From Niastella sp. (GTDB lineage: Bacteria; Bacteroidota; Bacteroidia; Chitinophagales; Chitinophagaceae): DNA of 64,000 bases. This document shows, in pieces, positions 42,842 to 51,532 of the stretch. The translations under genes were made by a program, and so were the position numbers. A model generated the notes under the pieces. The model was not told where the DNA came from. It did no database searches and was given only the letters and a program-made list of their open reading frames with translations. The stretch spans positions 1,240,001 to 1,304,000 of the forward strand of contig JADJVM010000008.1 of assembly GCA_016710595.1 (NCBI GenBank). Direction: 5' to 3'. Position 1 is the stretch's first letter, and the number at the start of each line of letters is the position of its first letter.

Positions 42842-43468
42842 ATGAAATCAATTACAATCGAAGGACAACTGAGGACCGAAAGCGGAAAAAAAGCCACCCG
42901 CCAACTTCGCTCTCAGCACCTGGTGCCTGCTGTAATTTACGGTGGTAACACAGAGATTAACTTTTCGGCGCCCGCATCAGCATTTAAAAACATCGTATAT
43001 ACGTCAGAATTTATGACGGCGAATATTACGATTGATGGCAAAACCTATAGTTGTATTTTAAAAGACTTACAGTTTGATAAAGTTTCAGATGCTTTAAATC
43101 ATATTGATTTTTTGGAACTGGTAGGTGATAAAAAAGTGATCGCTTCACTTCCCTTAAAATATACAGGTACTCCTGCAGGTGTAAAAGCAGGTGGTAAATT
43201 AGTTACTAAAATGAAAAGTATTAAGGTAAAAACATTACCAAAATATTTAAAAGAGTTTATTGAAGTAGATATCAATGCATTAGAATTGAATGAGAACTTA
43301 AGGGTAGAAGATATACAAGCAGATAATATGGAAATACTAAATTCTCCACGGATTCCTATCGCTTCTGTAACTATGACACGCCAGCTTAAGCAAGAAGAAG
43401 CCGCAGCTCCCAAAGCTACAGCTACAGCCGCTGCTCCTGCTGCTGCCGCTGCTCCCGCCAAGAAATAA
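42842..43468 (+). CDS. rplY: 50S ribosomal protein L25 (Ctc family)
   Basis: A 208-residue L25/Ctc protein that binds 5S rRNA in the large ribosomal subunit. It has the N-terminal L25 domain (KKATRQLRSQHLVPAVIYG) plus the second beta-rich TL5/Ctc domain (ASLPLKYTGTPAGVKAGG, HIDFLEL), giving the longer form. The extreme C-terminus is an Ala/Pro/Lys-rich tail that looks unstructured. It is monocistronic with a good promoter and terminator. Confidence 0.95.
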   Translation: MKSITIEGQLRTESGKKATRQLRSQHLVPAVIYGGNTEINFSAPASAFKNIVYTSEFMTANITIDGKTYSCILKDLQFDKVSDALNHIDFLELVGDKKVIASLPLKYTGTPAGVKAGGKLVTKMKSIKVKTLPKYLKEFIEVDINALELNENLRVEDIQADNMEILNSPRIPIASVTMTRQLKQEEAAAPKATATAAAPAAAAAPAKK

Positions 43469-43488
43469 ACAGTTTTACTTTTAGTATA

Positions 43489-43516
43489 AAATGCCCTATT
43501 AAGGGCATTTCTTTTT
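43489..43516 (+). terminator. intrinsic terminator of rplY
   Basis: Stem AAATGCCCT / AGGGCATTT with a four-base loop, followed by a T-tract. Confidence 0.9.
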
Positions 43517-43551
43517 TAGCATAAAATCACATAATCAAAGTGCAAACTTGT

Positions 43552-43559
43552 TACCTTTG
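43552..43559 (+). promoter_or_regulatory. -7 promoter element (TACCTTTG) of yidC
   Basis: Exact TAnnTTTG, 20 bases before the ATG at 43580. Confidence 0.6.
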
Positions 43560-43579
43560 CGCTCTTAAATATATAGATA

Positions 43580-45442
43580 ATGGGAATGGATAGAAATACG
43601 GTAATTGGCTTTATACTCATTGGTGTAATGATGGTTACCATGTTTGTGGTAAATAGCAGGAGTCGCCAGCAATATGAAAAAGAACAAAAAAAGATCAACG
43701 ACTCAATTGCGGCTACAAAACCCAAAAAAATAATTGATACATCACATACTGCTAAAATATTAGTTGATAGCCCTGCTATTAGTGCAAAAGACTCAAGCGG
43801 CTTTTCTATTACAAAAAATGATGGCCAATTAATTTCTTTAGAAAATGATGTTCTTAAAGTTGTATTCTCTACCAAAGGCGCCCAACCAAAACAGGTTACA
43901 CTTAAAAAGTTTAAGAGGTTCGATGGTTCATTAGTGGTTTTGCAAGAGGGAAATTATAATAAACTTTCTTATCCGGTACTCACAGGTATCAATCAAACTG
44001 CTGCCTCAGATGATATAAATTTTGTAGCAGAGCCAGTTATTACGAATGCCGATGGAAGCCAGGTATTAAAATTTAAAATGGGCGATAGCAGCACATCCAG
44101 GATTATTACACACCAGTATATCTTGAAAAAAAATGATTACATGATTGACCTGGCAATAAATATTCAGGGAGCCGATAAACTCTTTAGTCAAAATGCTTTG
44201 AACCTGGTATGGCAAACAGAAACACCCCAGGTAGAGAAAGATCATAAATATGAATTGACTCAAATGGAGTTATGTTATTTAGAAAATAAAGATTACGACT
44301 TTAAAAGAATGCTTGAGTCTGGTAACAAATCATTTTCTGAGCCCTTGAATTGGATCGCAGTAAAACAACAATTTTTTATTTCTGGTTTAATAGCCAACAA
44401 TAATTTTAGTACTGTAGGTGCCAGTTGGCAGGTATCTAAAGACACAAACAGCCATATTGCCCAAACGGCTATAAATGCAAAAGCAGATTTTGCAGCCGGC
44501 GCTTCTAATGTATCTATTCCATTGCATCTTTATTACGGACCTAGTGATTATAATATTTTAAAACAATATGACAACCAAATGCAAAACATTGTTCCTTATG
44601 GCAGTGGCGTTTTTGCATTTGTAAAGTACATCAACCGCTATTTTCTTTTACCGGTTTTCGATTTTTTAAGGTCTAAAGTAGCAAGCCTGGGTTTGGTAAT
44701 CTTATTATTGACGCTCTTTATCCGGTTAATTACTTCACCCATTCTTTATAAAAGTTATTTAAGTGGTGCTAAAATGAGGGTATTGAAACCTGAAGTAGAT
44801 CAACTTAAATTGAAATTCAAAGATCCCAAAACGGGCCAATTAGATCAACAGGCATTTGGTATGGAACAAATGAAACTTTGGAAAAGTGCTGGTGTAAACC
44901 CACTAGGTGGATGCATCCCGGCTATTTTACAAATTCCTATATTCATGTCACTGTATTATTTCTTTCAGTGCAACATTGATTTAAGGGGACAAAGTTTTTT
45001 ATGGGCTACAGATTTGGCAGCTTATGATTCAATTTATAAATTGCCATTTAATATTCCTTTTTATGGCGATCATATAAGTTTATTTACCATTACTGCAACA
45101 CTTACCAGTTTGTTGATTTCTATTTATAGCATGAATCAAATGCAGGATAATAGTAACCCGGTAATGAAGTATATGCCCTATTTTTTTCCTATTATACTTT
45201 TAGGTGTCTTCAATAATATGCCTTCGGCGCTTACCTGGTATTATACTATTTCTAATACCATTACACTGATACTGCAAATAGTAATACAGAAATATATCAT
45301 AGATCATGATAAGATACTCGCCGTAATGACTGAAAAGAAGAAACGCCCGGTAACAAAAAGTAAATTACAGGAAAGAATAGAAGCAATGCAGGAAACCCAG
45401 AAAAAAGTGCAGGAAATGAAGGCTAAAACATCCAAAAAATAA
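43580..45442 (+). CDS. yidC: membrane protein insertase YidC
   Basis: A 620-residue insertase of the Gram-negative type: an N-terminal membrane helix, a large periplasmic beta-domain (about 60-345), and five C-terminal helices from about residue 355. It contains the conserved GGCIPAILQIPIFMSLYYFF, helps membrane proteins fold and inserts some independently of Sec. A second ATG two codons in (MDRNTVIGF) is the more usual start in relatives. It ends in a basic, glutamine-rich tail. rnpA, yidD and rpmH are not beside it, although dnaA lies about 1.3 kb downstream on the other strand. Confidence 0.95.
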   Translation: MGMDRNTVIGFILIGVMMVTMFVVNSRSRQQYEKEQKKINDSIAATKPKKIIDTSHTAKILVDSPAISAKDSSGFSITKNDGQLISLENDVLKVVFSTKGAQPKQVTLKKFKRFDGSLVVLQEGNYNKLSYPVLTGINQTAASDDINFVAEPVITNADGSQVLKFKMGDSSTSRIITHQYILKKNDYMIDLAINIQGADKLFSQNALNLVWQTETPQVEKDHKYELTQMELCYLENKDYDFKRMLESGNKSFSEPLNWIAVKQQFFISGLIANNNFSTVGASWQVSKDTNSHIAQTAINAKADFAAGASNVSIPLHLYYGPSDYNILKQYDNQMQNIVPYGSGVFAFVKYINRYFLLPVFDFLRSKVASLGLVILLLTLFIRLITSPILYKSYLSGAKMRVLKPEVDQLKLKFKDPKTGQLDQQAFGMEQMKLWKSAGVNPLGGCIPAILQIPIFMSLYYFFQCNIDLRGQSFLWATDLAAYDSIYKLPFNIPFYGDHISLFTITATLTSLLISIYSMNQMQDNSNPVMKYMPYFFPIILLGVFNNMPSALTWYYTISNTITLILQIVIQKYIIDHDKILAVMTEKKKRPVTKSKLQERIEAMQETQKKVQEMKAKTSKK

Positions 45443-45464
45443 AAAACTACGTTAAAAAAATATT

Positions 45465-45500
45465 AAACTGCAGCTTAATACGCTGCAGTTTGTATTTTAA
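45465..45500 (+). terminator. intrinsic terminator of yidC
   Basis: Stem AAACTGCAGC / GCTGCAGTTT with a seven-base loop, followed by TGTATTTTAA. Confidence 0.7.
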
Positions 45501-45561
45501 CCCGTCTATCTTAGAATTGGATAACAATAGTATTATCTTAGTATCACAATAAATCTCTTAA

Positions 45562-46239
45562 ATGAAGCTTAACTATTCTCTTTTTATTTTTTCTTTCTCA
45601 TTCTTTATAATGAGCGTGAATGCCCAAGCACAGCATTCACTTGATGATGGCACCTTACAATATAACATAAGTATTCACGCTGCCAATCAAGAAAGTACAA
45701 CAATACCGGGAGCTACTTTAACCTTATATTTAGGTAAGACCAAAAGTAGTAGTGTGATGAATAGTAGCCTGGGTACAGAATCTGCAGTATTTGATAATAC
45801 ATTAGGAAAAGGATTTATTTTAAAAGAGTATAGTGGCCAAAAACTAATGATTACAGCAACTCAAAATGATTGGCAGCAAAAAAACCAATGGAATAATACA
45901 CTTACATTTACTTATACTGATGAAACTAAAACAATAAATGGTTTTAATTGTAAAAAAGCTACCGCTGTAACACAATCAGGCAAACCCTTTACTGTTTATT
46001 ATACCCCCGATATCAGGATTACCAATACACAGTATAATAATGCCTTTCCGCAACTTCCCGGTCTTCCCGTTCAATTTGATCTGCAATCCGGTAATTTAAT
46101 TTTTCAATACCAATTAACTGGGATCAATTATAGTGTAGTTCCTGCTAATATTTTTGAGGCACCCAAATCAGGATATAGAATTATGAGCTACCAGGAAAAC
46201 CAACAACTCAGAAAAACGAATGAATCATTAGGACTCTAA
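45562..46239 (+). CDS. GLPGLI-like secreted protein
   Basis: A 225-residue protein with a signal peptide ending NAQAQ. The middle carries INGFNCKKATA followed by YYTPDIR and FPQLPGLPVQFDL, which resembles the GLPGLI/DUF4412-type family of Bacteroidota periplasmic or lipoprotein-associated proteins. The function is unknown, and my assignment rests on this motif order only. It stands alone between yidC and the convergent tRNA genes. Confidence 0.65.
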   Translation: MKLNYSLFIFSFSFFIMSVNAQAQHSLDDGTLQYNISIHAANQESTTIPGATLTLYLGKTKSSSVMNSSLGTESAVFDNTLGKGFILKEYSGQKLMITATQNDWQQKNQWNNTLTFTYTDETKTINGFNCKKATAVTQSGKPFTVYYTPDIRITNTQYNNAFPQLPGLPVQFDLQSGNLIFQYQLTGINYSVVPANIFEAPKSGYRIMSYQENQQLRKTNESLGL

Positions 46240-46340
46240 TAATTATTTAAAGAGTAACAAAGAACTCCATAGTTTATTAAATAAATTTTGATTTTGGTAT
46301 TGATACCCTCCCGTTGAAATTGAAATCTTTTCAATTTTCA

Positions 46341-46372
46341 AAAATAAAAAAACCTTCCATTTTACTGGAAGG
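46341..46372 (-). terminator. intrinsic terminator of the tRNA transcript
   Basis: Stem CCTTCCA / TGGAAGG (46353-46359 and 46366-46372) with a six-base loop. On the minus strand it is followed by TTTTTTTATTTTTG, so it ends the tRNA-Ser-tRNA-Pro transcript 16 bases after tRNA-Pro. It may also serve the + strand gene. Confidence 0.8.
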
Positions 46373-46387
46373 CATTTTGATGTTGTG

Positions 46388-46462
46388 TCGGGATGGCAAG
46401 ATTCGAACTTGCGACCTCCTGGTCCCAAACCAGGCGCGATAACCGGGCTACGCTACATCCCG
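46388..46462 (-). tRNA. tRNA-Pro (anticodon TGG)
   Basis: On the minus strand a full cloverleaf folds: acceptor CGGGATG/CATCCCG, D-loop with GTTATCGC, anticodon stem CCTGG/CCAGG around TTTGGGA (anticodon TGG), and T-arm GCAAGTTCGAATCTTGC, with discriminator A. The length is 75 bases. No CCA is encoded. Confidence 0.95.
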
Positions 46463-46495
46463 AACTGTTGGTTACCGATCTTTAAGAACTTATTT

Positions 46496-46585
<90 letters not shown>

Positions 46586-46601
46586 ATTCCTTAAAGGGGA
46601 G

Positions 46602-46609
46602 CAAAAATA
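46602..46609 (-). promoter_or_regulatory. -7 promoter element (TATTTTTG) of the tRNA operon
   Basis: Exact TAnnTTTG on the minus strand, ending 16 bases before the tRNA-Ser 5' end. It uses the same motif as the protein genes. Confidence 0.55.
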
Positions 46610-46656
46610 CAATTCAATCCCTTATTCCCCAAATGAATGTTTAAATTTTATGAAAT

Positions 46657-46686
46657 AAAAATGCCGGAGAATTTACCGGCATTTTT
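46657..46686. terminator. intrinsic terminator after dnaA
   Basis: Stem AAAAATGCCGG / CCGGCATTTTT with an eight-base loop. It separates dnaA from the tRNA genes on the minus strand. Confidence 0.85.
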
Positions 46687-46704
46687 ATATTATCTTTTTT
46701 GGCT

Positions 46705-48138
46705 TTACATAGCTGCCAACTGCACTTTTTGCTGTAGTTCCAGTACACTCTCTTTAAATAAGGTATCGGTATCCATTAAGTCTTTTACTGTTTGACAACT
46801 ATGGATCACGGTAGTATGGTCTCTGCCACCAAAATGTTCGCCGATGGTCTTTAATGAGTTTTTAGTAAAAGCTTTACTTAAATACATTGTAATTTGCCTG
46901 GCTTGTACGATCTCTCTTTTACGGGTCTTTTGTAATAGCTTATCATAAGGTACCCCGAAGTATTCACATACCATTTTTTGAATAGCATCAATCGTAATTT
47001 CTTTACTGGAAGATTTTACAAAATTTCTTAAAACTTTCTTAGCCAATTCGAGATCAATTTCCCTTTTATTTAGCGAAGATTGTGCCAACAATGATATTAA
47101 AGCGCCTTCTAATTCACGTACATTACTATTAATATTATAGGCAATATATTTTACTACTTCACGAGGTACTGCAAATCCATCACTTTTCATTTTAGTATCC
47201 AGTATCTCCATTTTAGTATCATAATCCGGTGCTTGCAAATCGGCGCTTAATCCCCAACGGAAACGGCTAAGCAATCTTTCCTGCACACCTTCTAAGTCTT
47301 TTGGTGATTTATCGCTGGTTAATACCAATTGTTTACCACTTTGGTGCAAATGATTGAATATGGAGAAAAATGCATCCTGTGATTTTTCTGCCCGGTTAAA
47401 AAACTGGATATCATCTATGATCAATACATCTATTAATTGATAAAAATGGATAAAATCATTTATCGCATTATTACGGCTATGATCTATAAACTGGTTAATG
47501 AATTTCTCTGAACTTACATACAGAACCACTTTATTTGGATGTAATCTTTTTACATCATTCCCAATGGCCTGCGCCAGGTGTGTTTTGCCTAAGCCTACCC
47601 CCCCATATATAACCAATGGATTAAATGAAGTGCCCCCCGGTTTTTCGGCTACAGTTTTTCCTGCCCTGCGGGAAACCCTGTTACAATCACCCTCAATAAA
47701 AGAATCAAATGTGTACGCAGCATTTAACTGCGGATCTATCTGCATCTTCTTAAGCCCCGGTATTACAAACGGGTTCTTAACAGGGTTATTTATTATTAAA
47801 GGGAAATCCATTTCATTGTTCGTAAAAGATTTATATCCATGTGCGGGAACATCCATTGTTAGTGGCTTATTCCTGCTGTTGCCACTATCTACCATGATGC
47901 GATATTCTAATCTCGCTTCTTTGCCCAACTCTCTTTTTAAAGTCTTCGCCAATAAAGCTACATAATGTTCTTCAAGATATTCATAAAAAAACTGGCTGGG
48001 TACCTGTATTGTTAAAACTTTACCTTTTAGTTCTACAGGCTTAATGGGTTCGAACCATGTTTTAAAATGTTGCCATTCTACAATGTCTTTGATTATCTCT
48101 AAGCAATCTGCCCAAACTGTTTCGAACGCTTTGTCCAT
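46705..48138 (-). CDS. dnaA: chromosomal replication initiator DnaA
   Basis: A 477-residue DnaA. Domain I is at the N-terminus (about 1-85), domain II is a short linker, and domain III is the AAA+ ATPase with Walker A GGVGLGKTHL, Walker B VLIIDDIQF and RFRWGLSADL. Domain IV has the DNA-binding helix-turn-helix with the signature GGRDHTTVIHSC near the C-terminus. It opens oriC for replication. The gene lies upstream of the tRNA pair on the minus strand. dnaN, recF and gyrB are not next to it. Confidence 0.97.
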   Translation of the reverse strand: MDKAFETVWADCLEIIKDIVEWQHFKTWFEPIKPVELKGKVLTIQVPSQFFYEYLEEHYVALLAKTLKRELGKEARLEYRIMVDSGNSRNKPLTMDVPAHGYKSFTNNEMDFPLIINNPVKNPFVIPGLKKMQIDPQLNAAYTFDSFIEGDCNRVSRRAGKTVAEKPGGTSFNPLVIYGGVGLGKTHLAQAIGNDVKRLHPNKVVLYVSSEKFINQFIDHSRNNAINDFIHFYQLIDVLIIDDIQFFNRAEKSQDAFFSIFNHLHQSGKQLVLTSDKSPKDLEGVQERLLSRFRWGLSADLQAPDYDTKMEILDTKMKSDGFAVPREVVKYIAYNINSNVRELEGALISLLAQSSLNKREIDLELAKKVLRNFVKSSSKEITIDAIQKMVCEYFGVPYDKLLQKTRKREIVQARQITMYLSKAFTKNSLKTIGEHFGGRDHTTVIHSCQTVKDLMDTDTLFKESVLELQQKVQLAAM

Positions 48139-48432
48139 TATTCCGTGCTCTATTTATTACAAGGTGGTAAATCTATTTTCTATGCTAAAACAAACCTCAT
48201 TTATCTCTGTAAAACTATCTCTTCAGCAGGACAGCGAATATCAAACTAAATTGTTGAAAAAAAAATTTTTTATTCACTTGTTTTTTTCATTGGTAATACA
48301 GTTTTTTAAACGGTAAGGTCATAATAGAGTAAACACAAAATTTGAAACCTAATAGCATTAAGGCTTTTCAAAAAAATACCACTTTTTTTAGTAAAATTTC
48401 AATCAAAAAATATTTACCGGCTTCCTGTAAGT

Positions 48433-48441
48433 TTTTCCACA
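48433..48441 (+). promoter_or_regulatory. DnaA-box-like site
   Basis: TTTTCCACA matches the relaxed consensus TTWTNCACA. It is the only match in the dnaA upstream region. Confidence 0.3.
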
Positions 48442-48459
48442 TTGCCCATTATATTTCCT

Positions 48460-48467
48460 TATTTTTG
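48460..48467 (+). promoter_or_regulatory. -7 promoter element (TATTTTTG) of the DUF3127 gene
   Basis: Exact TAnnTTTG, 20 bases before the ATG at 48488. Confidence 0.55.
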
Positions 48468-48487
48468 ATTCCCAAAATATTTTACCA

Positions 48488-48874
48488 ATGAGTTATGAAC
48501 TTACAGGAAAACTGGTCTCTAAATTTGATATCGTTCAAAGAAGCGAATCTTTTAAAACAAGAGAATTTGTAGTTGAGAAAACAGAGGATATCAATGGCCG
48601 TACCATTGTAAACTATATTAAATTTCAGTGTGTACAAGACCGCACTGCTATTGTTGATAAAGTAAATATTGGCGAAGACATTAAAGTGTATTTTAACATT
48701 AAAGGCAACAAGTGGGAAAAAGATGGCAGAACCAATTACATTACTAATTTAGATGCCTGGCGTATTGAACAGTTGTTAAAACCTGTGACAAATGAAATAG
48801 GGAATGAATATATGGAACCCCTCGATACCTTTTCTGCCACAGCACCGGATGCAATAGATGATTTGCCTTTTTAA
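48488..48874 (+). CDS. DUF3127 protein with SSB-like C-terminal tip
   Basis: A 128-residue protein of the DUF3127 family, predicted to form an OB-fold-like domain (MSYELTGKLVSKFDIVQRS, VNYIKFQCVQDR, DIKVYFNIKGNKW). The C-terminus ends DAIDDLPF after an acidic, disordered stretch, closely resembling the conserved tip of single-stranded-DNA-binding proteins that recruits repair and replication factors. This suggests a nucleic-acid-binding role, although the function is not established. It is divergent from dnaA across 349 bases, with its own promoter. Confidence 0.85.
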   Translation: MSYELTGKLVSKFDIVQRSESFKTREFVVEKTEDINGRTIVNYIKFQCVQDRTAIVDKVNIGEDIKVYFNIKGNKWEKDGRTNYITNLDAWRIEQLLKPVTNEIGNEYMEPLDTFSATAPDAIDDLPF

Positions 48875-48919
48875 AATCTATTCATATAAGCCATTCAGCA
48901 TAAGCCTATCGGCGATTCA

Positions 48920-50518
48920 ATGCAAAAAAAAATCTCATTAAAATTATTGCCTTCGCAACTTGCAAGTGAAGAAACAATAAAAGAACAAATTGCTTTAGCT
49001 GCAGGTATAAAAAAATCGGACATCAATGGATATAACATACAAAAAAAATCTATTGATGCACGAGGGCAAACGGTATTTATACTTGTATCGTTAACGGCTT
49101 ATATAAATGAACCTTTACAAAAGGAGTTATCTCCTCAATTTCAATTTAAAAATGTAGCAAAAGCCTCAAAAAGTGTAATTATTATTGGCGCCGGCCCCAC
49201 CGGTTTGTTCACTGCATTGAAACTCCTTGAAAATGGCATACAACCCATCATACTGGAAAGAGGGAAAGATGTGAGAAGCCGGCGGCGGGATTTAGCTATT
49301 TTAAATAAAGAAGGTATTGTAAACCCAGAAAGTAATTATTGCTTTGGCGAAGGCGGTGCCGGTACTTATAGTGACGGTAAACTTTACACCCGTAGTAGTA
49401 AAAGAGGCAATATTAAACGCATTTTAGATTTATTTATCTTTTTTGGTGCGCCCGCAAATATTGGATATGATGCACATCCTCATATCGGCACGAATAAACT
49501 TCCCCAAATAATTACGGCGATGCGGGAATGTATTTTAGCACATGGCGGCAAATTTATATTTGATAAAAAACTTACTGGCTTTACGATACATAACCAGTAT
49601 ATCACAAGTGTAAAAACAGCAGATGCCGATGAATTTACTGCAAATGCTTATGTATTGGCCACCGGCCATTCTGCACGTGATATTTTTAAACTGTTACACA
49701 ATCAAAATATTCTAATAGAAGCAAAACCTTTTGCTTTAGGTGTACGGGTAGAACATCCGCAAGCGCTAATAGACAGTATCCAATATCATTGTACTACAAG
49801 AGACCCTTTTCTCCCACCGGCGTCTTATGCATTGGTAAACCAGGTAAATGAAAGAGGCGTCTTCTCATTTTGTATGTGCCCCGGAGGTATCATGGCACCT
49901 GCATCTACCGATGTGGGTGAATTGGTAGTAAATGGATGGAGCCCCTCCAAAAGAAATAACCCTTATGCAAATAGTGGTATGGTTGTTCAATTTAGTAAGG
50001 AAGATGCATTTAACTGGATCAATAAAAATCATCAACAAAAAGTACAAACCTCACTCAACGATCCATTGCTATTTATGCATTTTCAGCAAGCTGTAGAAAA
50101 ACAGTGTTACCAGGCAGGGGGCGGCCACTTTGTAGCTCCTGCACAACGAATGGTTGATTTTACAAAACGTAAAGTTTCTGAAACCTTACCTTCAAATTCA
50201 TATTTACCTGGCTTGCACGCCTGTGCATTACATGAAGTACTACCCGATTTTATAAACAATAGCCTGCTGGAAAGTTTTAATTGTTTTGGAAAAAAAATGA
50301 AAGGGTATTTTACAAACGAAGCAATAGTAGTTGCTACTGAAAGCCGTACAAGCAGTCCGGTGCGTATTCCCAGGAACAGGGAAACCGGGACACATCCACA
50401 AATAAAAAATTTATACCCGGCTGGTGAGGGTGCTGGTTATGCAGGGGGAATCGTAAGCGCTGCAATGGATGGAGAGCGAATTGCAGAATCCATTTGCACT
50501 ATTTTAGGCCATTCTTAA
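48920..50518 (+). CDS. FAD-dependent oxidoreductase (COG2509 type)
   Basis: A 532-residue flavoprotein. It has an N-terminal domain (about 1-85), then the FAD Rossmann motif IIIGAGPTGLFTALKLLENG, a GEGGAGTYSDGKL segment, and the C-terminal FAD motif GEGAGYAGGIVSAAMDG. It belongs to the large dehydrogenase-like family related to geranylgeranyl reductase and NAD(P)/FAD oxidoreductases; the substrate is unknown. It follows the DUF3127 gene by 45 bases and may be cotranscribed. Confidence 0.88.
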   Translation: MQKKISLKLLPSQLASEETIKEQIALAAGIKKSDINGYNIQKKSIDARGQTVFILVSLTAYINEPLQKELSPQFQFKNVAKASKSVIIIGAGPTGLFTALKLLENGIQPIILERGKDVRSRRRDLAILNKEGIVNPESNYCFGEGGAGTYSDGKLYTRSSKRGNIKRILDLFIFFGAPANIGYDAHPHIGTNKLPQIITAMRECILAHGGKFIFDKKLTGFTIHNQYITSVKTADADEFTANAYVLATGHSARDIFKLLHNQNILIEAKPFALGVRVEHPQALIDSIQYHCTTRDPFLPPASYALVNQVNERGVFSFCMCPGGIMAPASTDVGELVVNGWSPSKRNNPYANSGMVVQFSKEDAFNWINKNHQQKVQTSLNDPLLFMHFQQAVEKQCYQAGGGHFVAPAQRMVDFTKRKVSETLPSNSYLPGLHACALHEVLPDFINNSLLESFNCFGKKMKGYFTNEAIVVATESRTSSPVRIPRNRETGTHPQIKNLYPAGEGAGYAGGIVSAAMDGERIAESICTILGHS

Positions 50519-50562
50519 AATCCATTCATCATTTTTTGTAACAAATTGCCAATGATAGCATC

Positions 50563-50570
50563 TACATTTG
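50563..50570 (+). promoter_or_regulatory. -7 promoter element (TACATTTG) of the Nat-type ABC operon
   Basis: Exact TAnnTTTG, 22 bases before the ATG at 50593. Confidence 0.55.
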
Positions 50571-50592
50571 TAAACATCATAAATTACAGGAT

Positions 50593-51522
50593 ATGAATTT
50601 ATTGGAACTCTATAACCTCAAAAAATATTTTGCTACTCAAAAAGCGGTAGATGATGTAAGTTTTGGAATACAGCAGGGAGATATTTTTGGCTTACTAGGG
50701 CCTAATGGTGCTGGTAAAACCACATTATTGAGAATGATTACAGGAATTTTTTATCCTGATAGCGGCAGTATCAACTTTAATGGAAAACCTTTTAATACTC
50801 TTAAAGATGCAGAAAAGATCGGCTATATGCCCGAAGAAAGAGGCTTATACAAAAAAATGAAAATTGGTGAACAGGCTATCTACCTCGCCCGGCTAAAAGG
50901 ATTATCTACTGCCGATGCTACTGAAAAAGTTAAACATTGGTTTTCAAAATTAGAAATGCAAAGCTGGTGGAACAAAAAAGTAGAAGATTTAAGTAAAGGG
51001 ATGAGCCAAAAACTTCAGTTTGTAACAACCGTGGTACACGACCCAAAACTTATCATTTTAGATGAACCCTTTAGCGGGCTGGACCCGGTAAATGCGAACC
51101 TGATAAAAGAAGAAATCTTTAACCTGGCAAAAAATGGGAGCACCATTATTTTTAGTACACACAGGATGGAACAGGTAGAAGAAATCTGCAATCATATTGT
51201 ATTGATGAATAAAGGGAAAAAGATTTTAGACGGAACGGTGAATGGAGTAAAACAGGAATTTAAAGAAAATATTTACCAACTTAAAGCTGCCATGCTTCCT
51301 GAGCACCTGATGACAGATGTATTTGAAGTTGTAAAACTTAACAATAATCAATTACTACTAAAGTTACTCCACGAATCGAAACCCAATGACGTGTTGCAAT
51401 ATTTCATTCAAAAAAATATACAGGTAGAATCATTTACCGAAGTATTGCCAACACTAAATGATATTTTTATACGCCAGGTAGAAGGAACAGAAACTGCCAG
51501 GACATTTCAACATATTAATTAA
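50593..51522 (+). CDS. ABC transporter ATP-binding protein (NatA-like)
   Basis: A 309-residue ATPase with Walker A GPNGAGKTT, signature LSKGMSQKLQF, Walker B KLIILDEPFSGLD and the H-loop FSTHRM. A C-terminal extension (about 225-309) is typical of the drug/sodium exporter subfamily. It should power the permease ten bases downstream. The pair resembles NatAB sodium or small-molecule exporters; the substrate is not established. Confidence 0.92.
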   Translation: MNLLELYNLKKYFATQKAVDDVSFGIQQGDIFGLLGPNGAGKTTLLRMITGIFYPDSGSINFNGKPFNTLKDAEKIGYMPEERGLYKKMKIGEQAIYLARLKGLSTADATEKVKHWFSKLEMQSWWNKKVEDLSKGMSQKLQFVTTVVHDPKLIILDEPFSGLDPVNANLIKEEIFNLAKNGSTIIFSTHRMEQVEEICNHIVLMNKGKKILDGTVNGVKQEFKENIYQLKAAMLPEHLMTDVFEVVKLNNNQLLLKLLHESKPNDVLQYFIQKNIQVESFTEVLPTLNDIFIRQVEGTETARTFQHIN

Positions 51523-51532
51523 CTGAATTATC

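Larger units (their letters stand above)
48139..48487. other. 349-base AT-rich region between divergent dnaA and the DUF3127 gene
   Basis: No ORF is supported. There is one match to the DnaA-box pattern TTWTNCACA (TTTTCCACA, 48433-48441), poly-A/T tracts (A9T6-like at 48257-48272) and the TATTTTTG promoter of the + gene. A single box is compatible with dnaA autoregulation; it is not enough to call an origin. Confidence 0.5.

Noticed and set aside
43099..43461. Minus-strand 120-residue ORF antisense to rplY
   Set aside because: Its Ala-rich start is the complement of the Ala/Pro tail of L25; no independent support.
48139..48487. Chromosomal origin of replication beside dnaA
   Set aside because: AT-rich, but only one DnaA-box-like site was found. 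Composition skew over the whole chromosome would be needed.
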